Of a stretch of DNA of 64,000 nt, positions 39,220 to 47,248 are shown piece by piece. The notes under the pieces are model-generated. The model was given only the letters and a program-made list of their open reading frames with translations, made no database searches and had not been told where the DNA came from. Positions within the stretch are counted from its first letter, which is position 1, and the number at the start of each line of letters is the position of its first letter. A program made the translations under genes and the position numbers. The DNA comes from Flavobacteriaceae bacterium MAR_2010_188 (GTDB lineage Bacteria > Bacteroidota > Bacteroidia > Flavobacteriales > Flavobacteriaceae), in NCBI GenBank assembly GCA_900104375.1, contig LT629302.1, forward strand, positions 2,014,001-2,078,000. The letters are read 5' to 3'.

Positions 39220-40350
39220 ATGGCACTTGACAAGCACATAACGTTGAAGCATTTACTGATCGGTGGCAAGAAATACATCGGCCTTAAATACTATTCTGAC
39301 AAGGTCCTGGATTCGCTCATCAAAAATCTGAAGGATGTAGAGTGGAGCAAGGAATTTGCGATGAACTATCTCCCGAACAACAAGGCCAATCTAGAGTCGA
39401 TATTCAAATTGTTCCGAGGTGTTGCATGGATAAATACAAATAGTTTCTTGGAAAGGTCAGGTTCAAAACAACTCGATGAGACATTTGACGTAGCCTGGTT
39501 CCGGAAACGCTCCCTGTCAAATGGCCATAAAAAATGTCCGGATTCCTATCTCGACAAGCTCGAGATTAAAAGATATTCCAACAACACAGTGAAATCCTAT
39601 GTGAGCGCTTTTGAAGGTTTCATAAACCATTATCCCGGCGTGGATATCGATAACCTGGACGATAACCATGTCCGCAAATTCCTGATGAATCAAATAAGGA
39701 ATAAATGCTCTAATTCACAGGTCAATCTTACCATTAACAGCATAAAATTCTATTATGAAAAAGTGCTGGGGATGCCCAACCGGTTCTATGACCTTGAGAG
39801 ACCGAGAAAGAAGCAAAAATTACCTGTTGTACTTTCAAAGGGAGAGGCCAGGGCCATGATCGAGGCTACCGAAAACTTAAAACATCGCTGTATCATCTCC
39901 TTGCTCTATTCAGCTGGGCTTCGCCGAGGAGAACTGCTCGCTCTCAGACCAACGGACATAGAAAGCGAAAGGATGATGGTAAAGGTCGAGGACGCCAAGG
40001 GGAACAAGGATAGATATACGTTATTGGCTAAATCCACCCTTAATGACCTTAGGCAATATTACAGGGCATTTCGGCCCACCACCTATCTTTTCGAGGGAAG
40101 GGATGGAGAAATGTACAGCGCTAGCAGTGTGGCCAGTATAATAGGCTCGGCAGCGACAAAGGCAGGGATCCGTAAGAAAGTGACACCGCATACCTTGCGC
40201 CATAGTTTTGCAACACATCTCCTGGAAAACGGTACAGACCTGAGATATATACAATTGCTTCTGGGCCATAATTCAACAAAAACAACAGAAATCTACACCC
40301 ATGTTGCCTCTACCGGTTTCGCGGCAGTGAAAAATCCATTAGATTTGTAG
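39220..40350 (+). CDS. Tyrosine recombinase at the head of the cassette array
   Basis: The 376-residue protein has an ~95-residue N-terminal extension, a SAM-like core-binding domain (residues ~115-200) and a complete catalytic domain: Arg235 (SAGLRRGE), Lys260/Lys263 (AKGNKDR), His324 and Arg327 (TPHTLRHSF), His350 (LLGHNS) and Tyr359 (TTEIYTHV). The tail (IYTHVAS...NPLD) resembles IntI and XerCD relatives. The ~20-30 residues that IntI enzymes carry between the lysine strand and the HxxR box are not present. The gene reads toward the array, and its stop codon lies 43 bases before the first cassette junction, so it is the best candidate for the cassette recombinase. Confidence 0.87.
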   Translation: MALDKHITLKHLLIGGKKYIGLKYYSDKVLDSLIKNLKDVEWSKEFAMNYLPNNKANLESIFKLFRGVAWINTNSFLERSGSKQLDETFDVAWFRKRSLSNGHKKCPDSYLDKLEIKRYSNNTVKSYVSAFEGFINHYPGVDIDNLDDNHVRKFLMNQIRNKCSNSQVNLTINSIKFYYEKVLGMPNRFYDLERPRKKQKLPVVLSKGEARAMIEATENLKHRCIISLLYSAGLRRGELLALRPTDIESERMMVKVEDAKGNKDRYTLLAKSTLNDLRQYYRAFRPTTYLFEGRDGEMYSASSVASIIGSAATKAGIRKKVTPHTLRHSFATHLLENGTDLRYIQLLLGHNSTKTTEIYTHVASTGFAAVKNPLDL

Positions 40351-40402
40351 TAATTGTATAATATATATAAACGCAATTGTACATATGCAATTGTTGCCAG
40401 CA
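40351..40402 (+). other. attI-like junction between recombinase gene and first cassette
   Basis: The 3' end is GTTGCCAGCA (40393-40402), the first cassette boundary. Upstream, GCAATTGT occurs twice (40373-40380 and 40387-40394) in an AT-rich tract. The palindromic arms of the attC-like sites are absent, as expected for a primary attachment site and not for a cassette site. Confidence 0.6.
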
Positions 40403-40419
40403 ATGCAAAAATACTTACT

Positions 40420-41262
40420 ATGAAAAAAATTACTCTACTAATTATTTTACTCTTATTCTTTTTTGGAGTAAGTGCTCAAAAGATATTTGATGTGCATATA
40501 CATGGTGATAAGGAATCTTTAAATCAACTAGCTCGATTATCTTCTTACGGGGTTTATAAAGCAGCAATCAGTACTTCTTGGAATCTTCAAACAAGCTACA
40601 CAAATACAGATGACCTATCGTTGGTTCACGGACTCATGCTAGCTTGTCCGGAAGGTAAAGTCCCATATAGCTCACAATTCTGTTTTTCTGACCAAAAAGA
40701 TTTTCCCGATATTCGTTGGGTTGAACAACTTATAATAGAAAATAAAATACAATTTCTTGGTGAGGTCTTAAGTCAGTATTACGGAATTTCTCCCTCGGAC
40801 GAAAAACTATTTCCATATTATGCACTGGCCGAAAAGTATAATATACCTGTCGGAATCCACACTGGTTTAGCAGGCCCCAACAATGGTAGTCCAAATTTTA
40901 AAGTTAGTTTGGGAACACCTTTATTATTCGAAACTCTTTTACAAAAGTTTCCTGATTTAAAAGTCTGGATTATGCATGCAGGGGCGCCATTCATAGAAGA
41001 TTCAATTGCTATAATGAAATATTATCCAAATGTTTACGCAGATATTTCAGCAATTAATAATCCTTATATATTCCCAAAAACAGAATTCAGTTTTATTATG
41101 AAAAGGCTTATTGATGCAGGTTTAGAGGACAGAATAATGTTTGGTTCAGATAATGGAGATATAAAAAGTGCTATAGATAATTTAGAAGAACTTGTATTTC
41201 TCGATGAACTACAAAAGAGGAAAATCTATTACGAAAATGCTGAAATATTTTTTGCACGGTAA
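40420..41262 (+). CDS. Secreted amidohydrolase (cassette 1)
   Basis: A signal peptide (ending GVSAQ) precedes an amidohydrolase-2-like TIM barrel: FDVHIHG (HxH metal site), GIHTGL, WIMHAGAPF and MFGSDNGD with the catalytic aspartate. It should be a periplasmic metal-dependent hydrolase or lactonase-like enzyme of unknown substrate. ATG 40420 is chosen because it starts the signal peptide and lies inside the cassette; the frame is open further upstream across the junction. It is clearly homologous to the enzyme in cassette 9. Confidence 0.8.
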   Translation: MKKITLLIILLLFFFGVSAQKIFDVHIHGDKESLNQLARLSSYGVYKAAISTSWNLQTSYTNTDDLSLVHGLMLACPEGKVPYSSQFCFSDQKDFPDIRWVEQLIIENKIQFLGEVLSQYYGISPSDEKLFPYYALAEKYNIPVGIHTGLAGPNNGSPNFKVSLGTPLLFETLLQKFPDLKVWIMHAGAPFIEDSIAIMKYYPNVYADISAINNPYIFPKTEFSFIMKRLIDAGLEDRIMFGSDNGDIKSAIDNLEELVFLDELQKRKIYYENAEIFFAR

Positions 41263-41273
41263 AAATAAAACAC

Positions 41274-41407
41274 TGCTGGCAACACCGTATATAAGCTATG
41301 GCTTGGTCAGTCCACACTTGGAAAATCCTGCGGATTTTCCAAAGCCAGTTTTTATCAAGAAAGGTCTGTGCCGAAACACGCCACAGCCCATATACCAAAC
41401 GTTGGCG
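41274..41407 (+). other. attC-like site a (end of cassette 1)
   Basis: R'' TGCTGGCAAC (41274-41283) is the exact reverse complement of the cassette start GTTGCCAGCA (40393). R' is GTTGGCG (41401). Arms GTATATAAGCTATGGC and GCCACAGCCCATATAC pair except A/C mismatches at positions 7 and 12. An internal hairpin (GGAAAATCC...GGATTTTCC) sits in the centre. Confidence 0.88.
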
Positions 41408-41474
41408 GTAATATAAAGAAACCTCGAAAAACATTACAAACTTCCTAATTTTCATTAAATAAATCGGAAAATAA

Positions 41475-41520
41475 TTGTGCAGTTAAATGATTGCATATAT
41501 ATTTGCAGTCAAATAACTGC
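41475..41520 (+). promoter_or_regulatory. Promoter and operator of the ArsR operon
   Basis: TTG (41475-41477) and TATATTTG (41498-41505) are 20 bases apart, matching TTG-N17-23-TAnnTTTG. The inverted repeat GCAGTTAAATGATTGCA (41479-41495) / TGCAGTCAAATAACTGC (41504-41520), 14 of 17 matched, brackets the -7 box just before the ArsR start. This suggests autorepression. Confidence 0.7.
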
Positions 41521-41523
41521 GTA

Positions 41524-41844
41524 ATGAAATTAAGAAGAGATGTATTTCAAGCCATAGCTGACCCAACCCGAAGAACAATAATTTCTTTAGTCGCTCTTCA
41601 AGCAATGACACCAACTGCAATTGCCGAAAATTTTGACTCTTCAAGGCAAACCATTTCCAAGCACATACAAATCCTCACAGAGTGCGAAATATTAGAACAG
41701 GAACAAAAAGGCAGAGAAATTTACTATCAGTTAAATCCAAACGGTATGAAAGAAATCGCTGAATTTATAGAACCGTTTAGAAAAATATGGGACGAACGAT
41801 TTAACAAATTGGAATCCGTAATGAAAAAACATCAATCAAAATAA
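41524..41844 (+). CDS. ArsR-family HTH repressor (cassette 2)
   Basis: The 106-residue protein is a winged-helix regulator: [18 protein letters not shown], the recognition helix [17 protein letters not shown] and a wing ending in GREIYYQLN. It lacks the CVC metal-binding motif of arsenic sensors and belongs to the group co-encoded with AHSA1/SRPBCC proteins. ATG 41524 fits the family start; an upstream ATG at 41491 lies in the operator. The promoter/operator arrangement indicates autoregulation of the following four-gene operon. Confidence 0.85.
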   Translation: MKLRRDVFQAIADPTRRTIISLVALQAMTPTAIAENFDSSRQTISKHIQILTECEILEQEQKGREIYYQLNPNGMKEIAEFIEPFRKIWDERFNKLESVMKKHQSK

Positions 41845-41852
41845 CAAACAGT

Positions 41853-42317
41853 ATGGAACATAAAACAAAAATTAATGCTGAAGATGGCAAACAAGAGTTA
41901 GTAATAACAAGGGAATTTGATTTACCAATAGAACTTCTTTTTAAAGCATATTCCGAACCTGACCTTGTGGAACAATGGATGGGAACTAAAGTAATAAAAC
42001 TTGAAAACAGAAATCACGGAAGTTACCAGTTTCAAACCACGTACAACGGAAATATAGTATTTCAGGCAAATGGAACAATTCACCAAGTTTTACCAAATCA
42101 AAAAATCATACGAACTTTCGAAATGGAAAATATGCCAATTGGTGTTCAGCTTGAATTCTTGGACTTTGAAAAAATTACTGACAACAAAAGCAAACTGACA
42201 ATGCAAATAATTTACAAATCAGAGAAACACCGAGCAGAACAGTTAAAACTTCCTTTTGCAAATGGCTTGAATATGGCTCACAATAGATTACAAGAAATCT
42301 TAACCAATTTAAAATAA
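41853..42317 (+). CDS. SRPBCC / AHSA1-domain protein (cassette 2)
   Basis: The 154-residue protein shows the START/SRPBCC small-molecule-binding fold: ITREFDLPIELLFKAYSEPDLVEQWMG at the N-terminus (helix-grip start) and YKSEKHRAEQL in the last helix region. Such proteins bind hydrophobic ligands and are regularly found next to ArsR-type repressors. It starts 8 bases after the repressor gene. The ligand is unknown. Confidence 0.82.
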   Translation: MEHKTKINAEDGKQELVITREFDLPIELLFKAYSEPDLVEQWMGTKVIKLENRNHGSYQFQTTYNGNIVFQANGTIHQVLPNQKIIRTFEMENMPIGVQLEFLDFEKITDNKSKLTMQIIYKSEKHRAEQLKLPFANGLNMAHNRLQEILTNLK

Positions 42318-42323
42318 CGAATT

Positions 42324-42713
42324 ATGTCAAAGAGAAACAAAATAATTTATTGGATTGTTACAATCTTCCTTTCATTTGGAATGTTAGCAGGAGGAATACA
42401 GCAATTACTTCAAATTGGTGGATATGTTGAAATCATTAAAGAATTAGGTTATCCAAAATACTTATTGAGCATTCTTGGAGTATGGAAAATATTAGGAGTC
42501 ATTGCTATTTTAATTCCAAAATTCCCATTGTTAAAGGAATGGGCTTATGCAGGATTTTTCTTTGCAATGTCGGGAGCAATGGTCTCTCATTTTGCAGTTG
42601 GACAATCAATAGCAGATGCGTTACCGTCAATAATTTTATTGCTTGTAATTGTTCTGTCTTGGTATTTCAGACCAGAAAGTAGAAAATTTAGTCAACTAAT
42701 AAAACAAACTTAA
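42324..42713 (+). CDS. DoxX-family membrane protein (cassette 2)
   Basis: The 129-residue protein has four membrane helices and DoxX-like features: GMLAGGIQQLL, ELGYPKYLLSILGVWKILG and KEWAYAGFFFAMSGA. DoxX proteins are small quinone- or redox-associated membrane proteins whose roles are mostly unknown. It is third in the ArsR operon, 6 bases after the AHSA1 gene. Confidence 0.82.
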   Translation: MSKRNKIIYWIVTIFLSFGMLAGGIQQLLQIGGYVEIIKELGYPKYLLSILGVWKILGVIAILIPKFPLLKEWAYAGFFFAMSGAMVSHFAVGQSIADALPSIILLLVIVLSWYFRPESRKFSQLIKQT

Positions 42714-42715
42714 AA

Positions 42716-43294
42716 TTGGAGAAAGTCGAAAAATATATAGAAAAAATAAAGAGTTGGAAAGAAGAAACCAAAGTATTAAGAGAAATCTGTCTTGATTGCG
42801 GACTGACCGAAGACTTCAAATGGATGCACCCTTGCTATACGTTTCAAGGCAATAACATTGTCTTAATTCACGGATTTAAAGAATATTGTGCCTTACTTTT
42901 TCACAAAGGTGTTTTATTAAAAGACACAAATGAAATTCTACTTCAACAAACCGAAAACGTACAATCGGCAAGACAAATCCGATTTACCAATTTGCAAGAA
43001 ATAATTGATTTAAAATCCGTTATCAAAACCTACATTTTTGAGGCAATCGAAGTGGAAAAAGTAGGTTTGGAAGTGAAAATGAAAAAAACTTCAGAATTTA
43101 AAATGCCTGATGAACTCAAACAAGCATTTGAAAACAATCCTGATTTAGAAACTGCATTTTACGACTTAACACCAGGACGACAAAGAGGGTATTTATTATA
43201 TTTTTCGCAAGCCAAACAATCAAAAACTCGTGAATCGAGAATTGAAAAGTCAATGCAGAAAATATTTGACGGAAAAGGACACAACGAACAATAA
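42716..43294 (+). CDS. YdeI/OmpD-associated-like DUF1801 protein (cassette 2)
   Basis: The protein matches the YdeI family: a DUF1801 domain (EKIKSWKEETKVLREICLDC, MHPCYTFQGNNIVLI, FHKGVLLKD) followed by a C-terminal OmdA-like helix region (LTPGRQRGYLLYFSQAKQSKT). A TTG start at 42716, two bases after the DoxX stop codon, gives the full N-terminus; no ATG is available. It is cytosolic, of unknown function, and often found with AHSA1 and DoxX genes. Confidence 0.78.
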   Translation: MEKVEKYIEKIKSWKEETKVLREICLDCGLTEDFKWMHPCYTFQGNNIVLIHGFKEYCALLFHKGVLLKDTNEILLQQTENVQSARQIRFTNLQEIIDLKSVIKTYIFEAIEVEKVGLEVKMKKTSEFKMPDELKQAFENNPDLETAFYDLTPGRQRGYLLYFSQAKQSKTRESRIEKSMQKIFDGKGHNEQ

Positions 43295-43299
43295 AATAC

Positions 43300-43499
43300 T
43301 ACCGCCAACAACGTATATAAAACATAGCTATTTCGGGATTTCCCATAGGTTTTTGCTTATTTACAAAGTCCGCCAAATTTTTATTTTTGTATATTTAGAA
43401 AGTAAAAGATAAATAGAAAAAATAAAAATTCGGCTCGTGCATAATCCGAAAAGTCAGCGTCTATTTACACGCTACGTTTCATATACAAGACCGTTGTGC
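43300..43499 (+). other. attC-like site b (end of cassette 2), 200-bp type
   Basis: R'' TACCGCCAAC (43300-43309) is the exact reverse complement of the cassette start GTTGGCGGTA (41401). R' is GTTGTGC (43493). Arms GTATATAAAACATAGC / GCTACGTTTCATATAC have A/C mismatches at positions 7 and 12. The ~160-base interior is nearly identical to that of site c at 55433. Confidence 0.88.
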
Positions 43500-43504
43500 A
43501 TAAT

Positions 43505-43640
43505 GCTGAAAACCGAGCAAACCATCAACATTTGAACTAAAAAAAGCCAACGCACAGTCAAGCACATTTTATTTTTTTCGTGCCTCAAAAAATAAAAAGA
43601 GCTTGCCTTTTCCCACCGCACAACTTATCAAATTCTCTTC
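43505..43640 (+). repeat. Conserved cassette leader (cassette 3)
   Basis: The sequence GAACTAAAAA...GCCAACGCAC...AGCACATT...TTTTCCCACCGCACAA is shared, with gaps, by the start of cassette 5 (56180-56330). It contains no gene. It may hold a promoter or an element common to large cassettes. Confidence 0.6.
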
Positions 43641-43651
43641 ATCACTTCCTT

Positions 43652-43723
43652 TTCGACCCCAACGCCCAAAATTCGACTTCAATAACTAATTTCTAAAAAG
43701 GAAGGCGTATCACTACATCTTTG
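43652..43723 (+). promoter_or_regulatory. Tandem TTCGAC half-sites and promoter of the efflux operon
   Basis: TTCGACCCC (43652) and TTCGACTTC (43672) are 20 bases apart. CATCTTTG (43716-43723), a near match to TAnnTTTG, starts 44 bases after the second half-site. The same arrangement with identical spacing lies at 51133-51204. No TTG -33 box is seen, which suits an activator-dependent promoter. LytTR regulators bind such tandem repeats; the regulator in this cassette is the natural candidate. Confidence 0.6.
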
Positions 43724-43744
43724 CAAAGAATTTAATATAAAAAT

Positions 43745-46105
43745 ATGATACATAGACTAATAACCCTTTCTGTTAGTTTCTTATTTTCCTTGCAATGCCT
43801 GTTAGCACAACAGGATTTTAATGTAACCTTAATTTACGACGGGACGGAAAATGATACGCTGTTCTTGCAACATTCGATCAAAGAGGAGATTGAATCACTA
43901 CTGGGCACACAGTACAACATCAATTTTACATCCCTTTATAGCAATGGAGATATTGCGACCAGTCGTAAATACATAGAAGAAGTGTACAACGTAGATACCG
44001 CTAACGTGCTTATTGGAGCAGGACTTATCACAAGTCAAATTCTCTCTGAACGTAAGGTCTTTCCCCTTCCGAACATTGCAGCCATTAACATAGACAATTT
44101 ATTCATAGAAAATTCCGACTCTTCAAACAACAGCTCATCAATTCCCAATTTTGCATTTATTCAATCTCCTTTTAATATAAAAAAGGACATTGAAGCACTT
44201 ACTGAAATTGGCCGGATAAAGAAAATCGGCATATTGGTCAATGAGTTTTTCTACAGCTTGGATTTCGATATTAAGGAATATCTAAAATCATTTGAACAGA
44301 TTGACTTTGAATTGATAACTATTGCAAATAATCCGCAAACCACTTTGGATGCTATTGGGGAGGATATTGATGCCGTATATGTTTTATCAACTCTCTCCGA
44401 TTATACCCCTTCACAGGCACAAATTTTATTTCAGGGCATTACCGAAAAGAAACTACCAAGCCTTTCGCTAATGGATTATCCCATGCTTGAATACGGGGCT
44501 TATGCAGCATTTTCTTCCCAAGAAGACATTCAAAAGATACCCAGAAGAGCTGCATTGAATGTTTCAAAAATAGCGGAGGGAAAAGACCCTAAAGACTTTC
44601 CCGTTCAAATGGAAAGCTTCAATCGTCAATTGATTATCAACATGAAAACTGTAAACATAACAGGGGTATATCCGAGCTGGAAAACGTTGGATAACGCTAT
44701 TCTAATAAATGTGAACAAAGCGAATACCGGAAGGAAACTAACTTTAAAAGCAGCCATTGCTGAAGGTCTTGAAAATAATTTAGGGTATCAGATGGCTCAA
44801 AAACAAACGCAAATCGCCCAAAAAGATGTAGCCCTTGCAAAAAGTAATTACTTGCCACAATTAGAAGTTAATTCAACCGGAACATTTTTAGATGAAAATT
44901 CAGTGGCCAGCTCTTTTGGTGCCAAAGGTGAATTTAACTGGTCGGCAGGTGCATCTTTTTCTCAGTTGATTCTTTCAGAACCCGCTATGGCGAATATCAC
45001 AATACAGAAATTATTTAAGGAGAGCCAAGAAAAAGCAGAAAAGCAATCAGAACTTGATGTGGTTTTAGATGTGGTAACCGCGTTTTTCAATTATCAACAG
45101 GCACAATCGTTGGTTGTACTACAAAATGAAGATATAAAAGTCAAAAATCAGAACCTCAATATTGCTGTCGACAAAGAAAAAGTAGGGTACGGCGGCAAAA
45201 GTGATGTGTACCGTTGGGAAACTGAACTGGCACTTGCAAGAGCCGATTTTAATGATGCTACGGCCCAATTAAAGAATGTTGGTTTTCAATTGAATCAAAT
45301 CTTGAATCGACCGGTAAAAGAACAATTTTCAATAGAAAATCCGGGCGATTCCGACTATTTGAACCAAATATTTGATTTGTCATTTGTCTCGCTTATCGAA
45401 GATCCCGGCAGCCTTCAGGTTCTTGCCGATTTTTTAACGGAGGAAGCGATGAAAAACCTTCCCGAAGTACAGCAAATCGAGCTTGCTCTACAAGCCCAGG
45501 AAAGGCAGTTAAAATCGAACAAAAGGGCATTTTACATACCTACTATTGCGCTGCAGGCAAACTATGACGAACCTTTAAAAGTGGTAAATCCCGGTGAAAC
45601 ACCATCGATTCCGGGAATTGAATTCGGTAATATTTCCGCTAATCCAAAATGGAACGCGGGGTTTGTAGCGTCTATTCCAATCTTTAACGGTGGTTCAAGA
45701 AAACACCAAAAACAAAAGGCTCAAATTGAACTATACCAATTACTGGATCAGCAAAAGGATGTCGGTAACCAACTGGAACTTCAAATAAGGGCCAGCCTTG
45801 AGAATGTACAAACATCGTACAGAAATCTTCAATTAAACAGAAATGCTGCAGAGGCAGCACTGAAGAATGTGAATATAACACAGGATTTATACAGTGAAGG
45901 GCAGCTAAATGTAGTCAATTTTATAGATGCACAAAATGCATACCTGACTGCAGAAATAAATGCCTCCAATTCTGAATATCAGCTTGTAATAGACTTTTTT
46001 GTTCTGCAACGAACTACGGGACAATACCTAACACTTGCTACCGAAGCGCAACGTAATGATTTTTTTACAAGGTTCCTTCAATTCAAAAGTAATACCAAGA
46101 ACTAG
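43745..46105 (+). CDS. TolC-family outer-membrane efflux protein with N-terminal periplasmic-binding-like domain
   Basis: After a signal peptide (ending LLAQ) residues ~25-300 resemble an ABC-type substrate-binding fold: VTLIYDGTEND, IGAGLITSQIL, GRIKKIGILVNEF and YPMLEYGAYAAFS. Residues ~330-780 are a TolC-type outer-membrane factor (LTLKAAIAEGLENNLGYQMA, ALAKSNYLPQLEV, the repeat ALQAQERQLKSNKRAFYIP). It is first in an operon with the adaptor and RND pump. At 786 residues it is much longer than ordinary TolC because of the extra N-terminal domain, which could sense or collect substrate. Confidence 0.85.
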   Translation: MIHRLITLSVSFLFSLQCLLAQQDFNVTLIYDGTENDTLFLQHSIKEEIESLLGTQYNINFTSLYSNGDIATSRKYIEEVYNVDTANVLIGAGLITSQILSERKVFPLPNIAAINIDNLFIENSDSSNNSSSIPNFAFIQSPFNIKKDIEALTEIGRIKKIGILVNEFFYSLDFDIKEYLKSFEQIDFELITIANNPQTTLDAIGEDIDAVYVLSTLSDYTPSQAQILFQGITEKKLPSLSLMDYPMLEYGAYAAFSSQEDIQKIPRRAALNVSKIAEGKDPKDFPVQMESFNRQLIINMKTVNITGVYPSWKTLDNAILINVNKANTGRKLTLKAAIAEGLENNLGYQMAQKQTQIAQKDVALAKSNYLPQLEVNSTGTFLDENSVASSFGAKGEFNWSAGASFSQLILSEPAMANITIQKLFKESQEKAEKQSELDVVLDVVTAFFNYQQAQSLVVLQNEDIKVKNQNLNIAVDKEKVGYGGKSDVYRWETELALARADFNDATAQLKNVGFQLNQILNRPVKEQFSIENPGDSDYLNQIFDLSFVSLIEDPGSLQVLADFLTEEAMKNLPEVQQIELALQAQERQLKSNKRAFYIPTIALQANYDEPLKVVNPGETPSIPGIEFGNISANPKWNAGFVASIPIFNGGSRKHQKQKAQIELYQLLDQQKDVGNQLELQIRASLENVQTSYRNLQLNRNAAEAALKNVNITQDLYSEGQLNVVNFIDAQNAYLTAEINASNSEYQLVIDFFVLQRTTGQYLTLATEAQRNDFFTRFLQFKSNTKN

Positions 46106-46130
46106 TCATTAAATTAAAATATCATATAAA

Positions 46131-47216
46131 ATGAAAGCACATATACACTTAATAATCGTAGCATTTACATTACTCGCCTGCAATGAAAATAATGAAAAAG
46201 CCGAGGAAAATATCAAATCCGTCAAATATGAAAGAATTGGTTTCTCGAATAGTAATCAGACGCATAGATTCTCTGGAATTGTAAAAGCTGAATATGAGAC
46301 AGGTTTAAGTTTTAAGGTCGGGGGCACATTAAGTAAAGTAGATGTAAAAATAGGTGATAAGGTGAGAAAAGGCCAACTAATTGCCCGTATCGACCCCATT
46401 GACTATGAGGTACAAAGAGAGCAGGCCGTTGCCCAAAAGAAGAGTGCTGAAAGCCAACTGGTCGTAGCCCGGTCAACTTTTTCAAGAGCTGAAAAGTTAT
46501 ATGAAAATAATAGTGTTGCACTAAGCGAATACGAACAAGCAAAAGCAAGTCTAGCCTCTGCCGAATCCCAATTTAAGGCAGCCAATAAGCAATTGGAAGC
46601 TGCCAATAACCAAATCTCATATACCCGGTTAAATGCCCCGATGAATGGAGTAATTACTTCACTCATGGTAGAATCGAATGAACTAGTAAGTGCTGGTAGT
46701 ATTGTTGCCGTTTTAAGCAGTGAGGGTAACCCCGAGGTTGAAGTAGGTGTGCCAGAATCAGTTATTGCAAAATTACAAAAGGGACAAGAGGTAACTATCG
46801 AATTCCCTTCTATAGCGAACGACGATTTTAAAGGTAAAATCGAAAAGGTAGCATTCGCATCGGGGCAATCGTCAACCTACCATGTTATGGTAAGCATTAC
46901 CGATCCTATTGGCGAAATGCGACCCGGTATGTCTGCTGAAGTAAGCTTTATTATGTCGAAAATATCTGACGATCAACAAAATATTATTGTCGCACCCATA
47001 GCGGCAGTGGGTAAGGATCCGCAAGGCCATTTTGTATTTGTGCTTCAAGAAAATTCCGATTCTCTTTATCGGGTAGAAAAAAGAAAGGTAAGTATCGGAA
47101 GAATGCTTGATACTGGGTTTGAAATAAAAAACGGCCTTGAAGGTAAAGAACTGGTTGTTACGGCGGGAATACCCTTTTTAAGAGATAGCATGAAGGTGAA
47201 ACTTCTTAATAAATAA
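46131..47216 (+). CDS. RND efflux periplasmic adaptor (HlyD/MFP family) lipoprotein
   Basis: A lipoprotein signal (LLAC) is followed by the adaptor fold. GLSFKVGGTLSKVDVKIGDK is the biotinyl-lipoyl half-motif, then comes a helical hairpin (residues ~90-155, rich in Ala and Gln), the second lipoyl half (RLNAPMNGVITSL) and the beta-barrel and membrane-proximal domains (IVAPIAAVGKD). It links the RND pump to the outer-membrane factor. It lies 25 bases after the TolC gene and 32 bases before the pump gene. Confidence 0.9.
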   Translation: MKAHIHLIIVAFTLLACNENNEKAEENIKSVKYERIGFSNSNQTHRFSGIVKAEYETGLSFKVGGTLSKVDVKIGDKVRKGQLIARIDPIDYEVQREQAVAQKKSAESQLVVARSTFSRAEKLYENNSVALSEYEQAKASLASAESQFKAANKQLEAANNQISYTRLNAPMNGVITSLMVESNELVSAGSIVAVLSSEGNPEVEVGVPESVIAKLQKGQEVTIEFPSIANDDFKGKIEKVAFASGQSSTYHVMVSITDPIGEMRPGMSAEVSFIMSKISDDQQNIIVAPIAAVGKDPQGHFVFVLQENSDSLYRVEKRKVSIGRMLDTGFEIKNGLEGKELVVTAGIPFLRDSMKVKLLNK

Positions 47217-47248
47217 TTTTTGAATAGGAATTTTTAAACTGAATTATC

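Noticed and set aside
39220..40350. Calling the recombinase IntI of a canonical integron
   Set aside because: The IntI-specific insertion is not visible and the orientation is reversed, so I kept the neutral name tyrosine recombinase.
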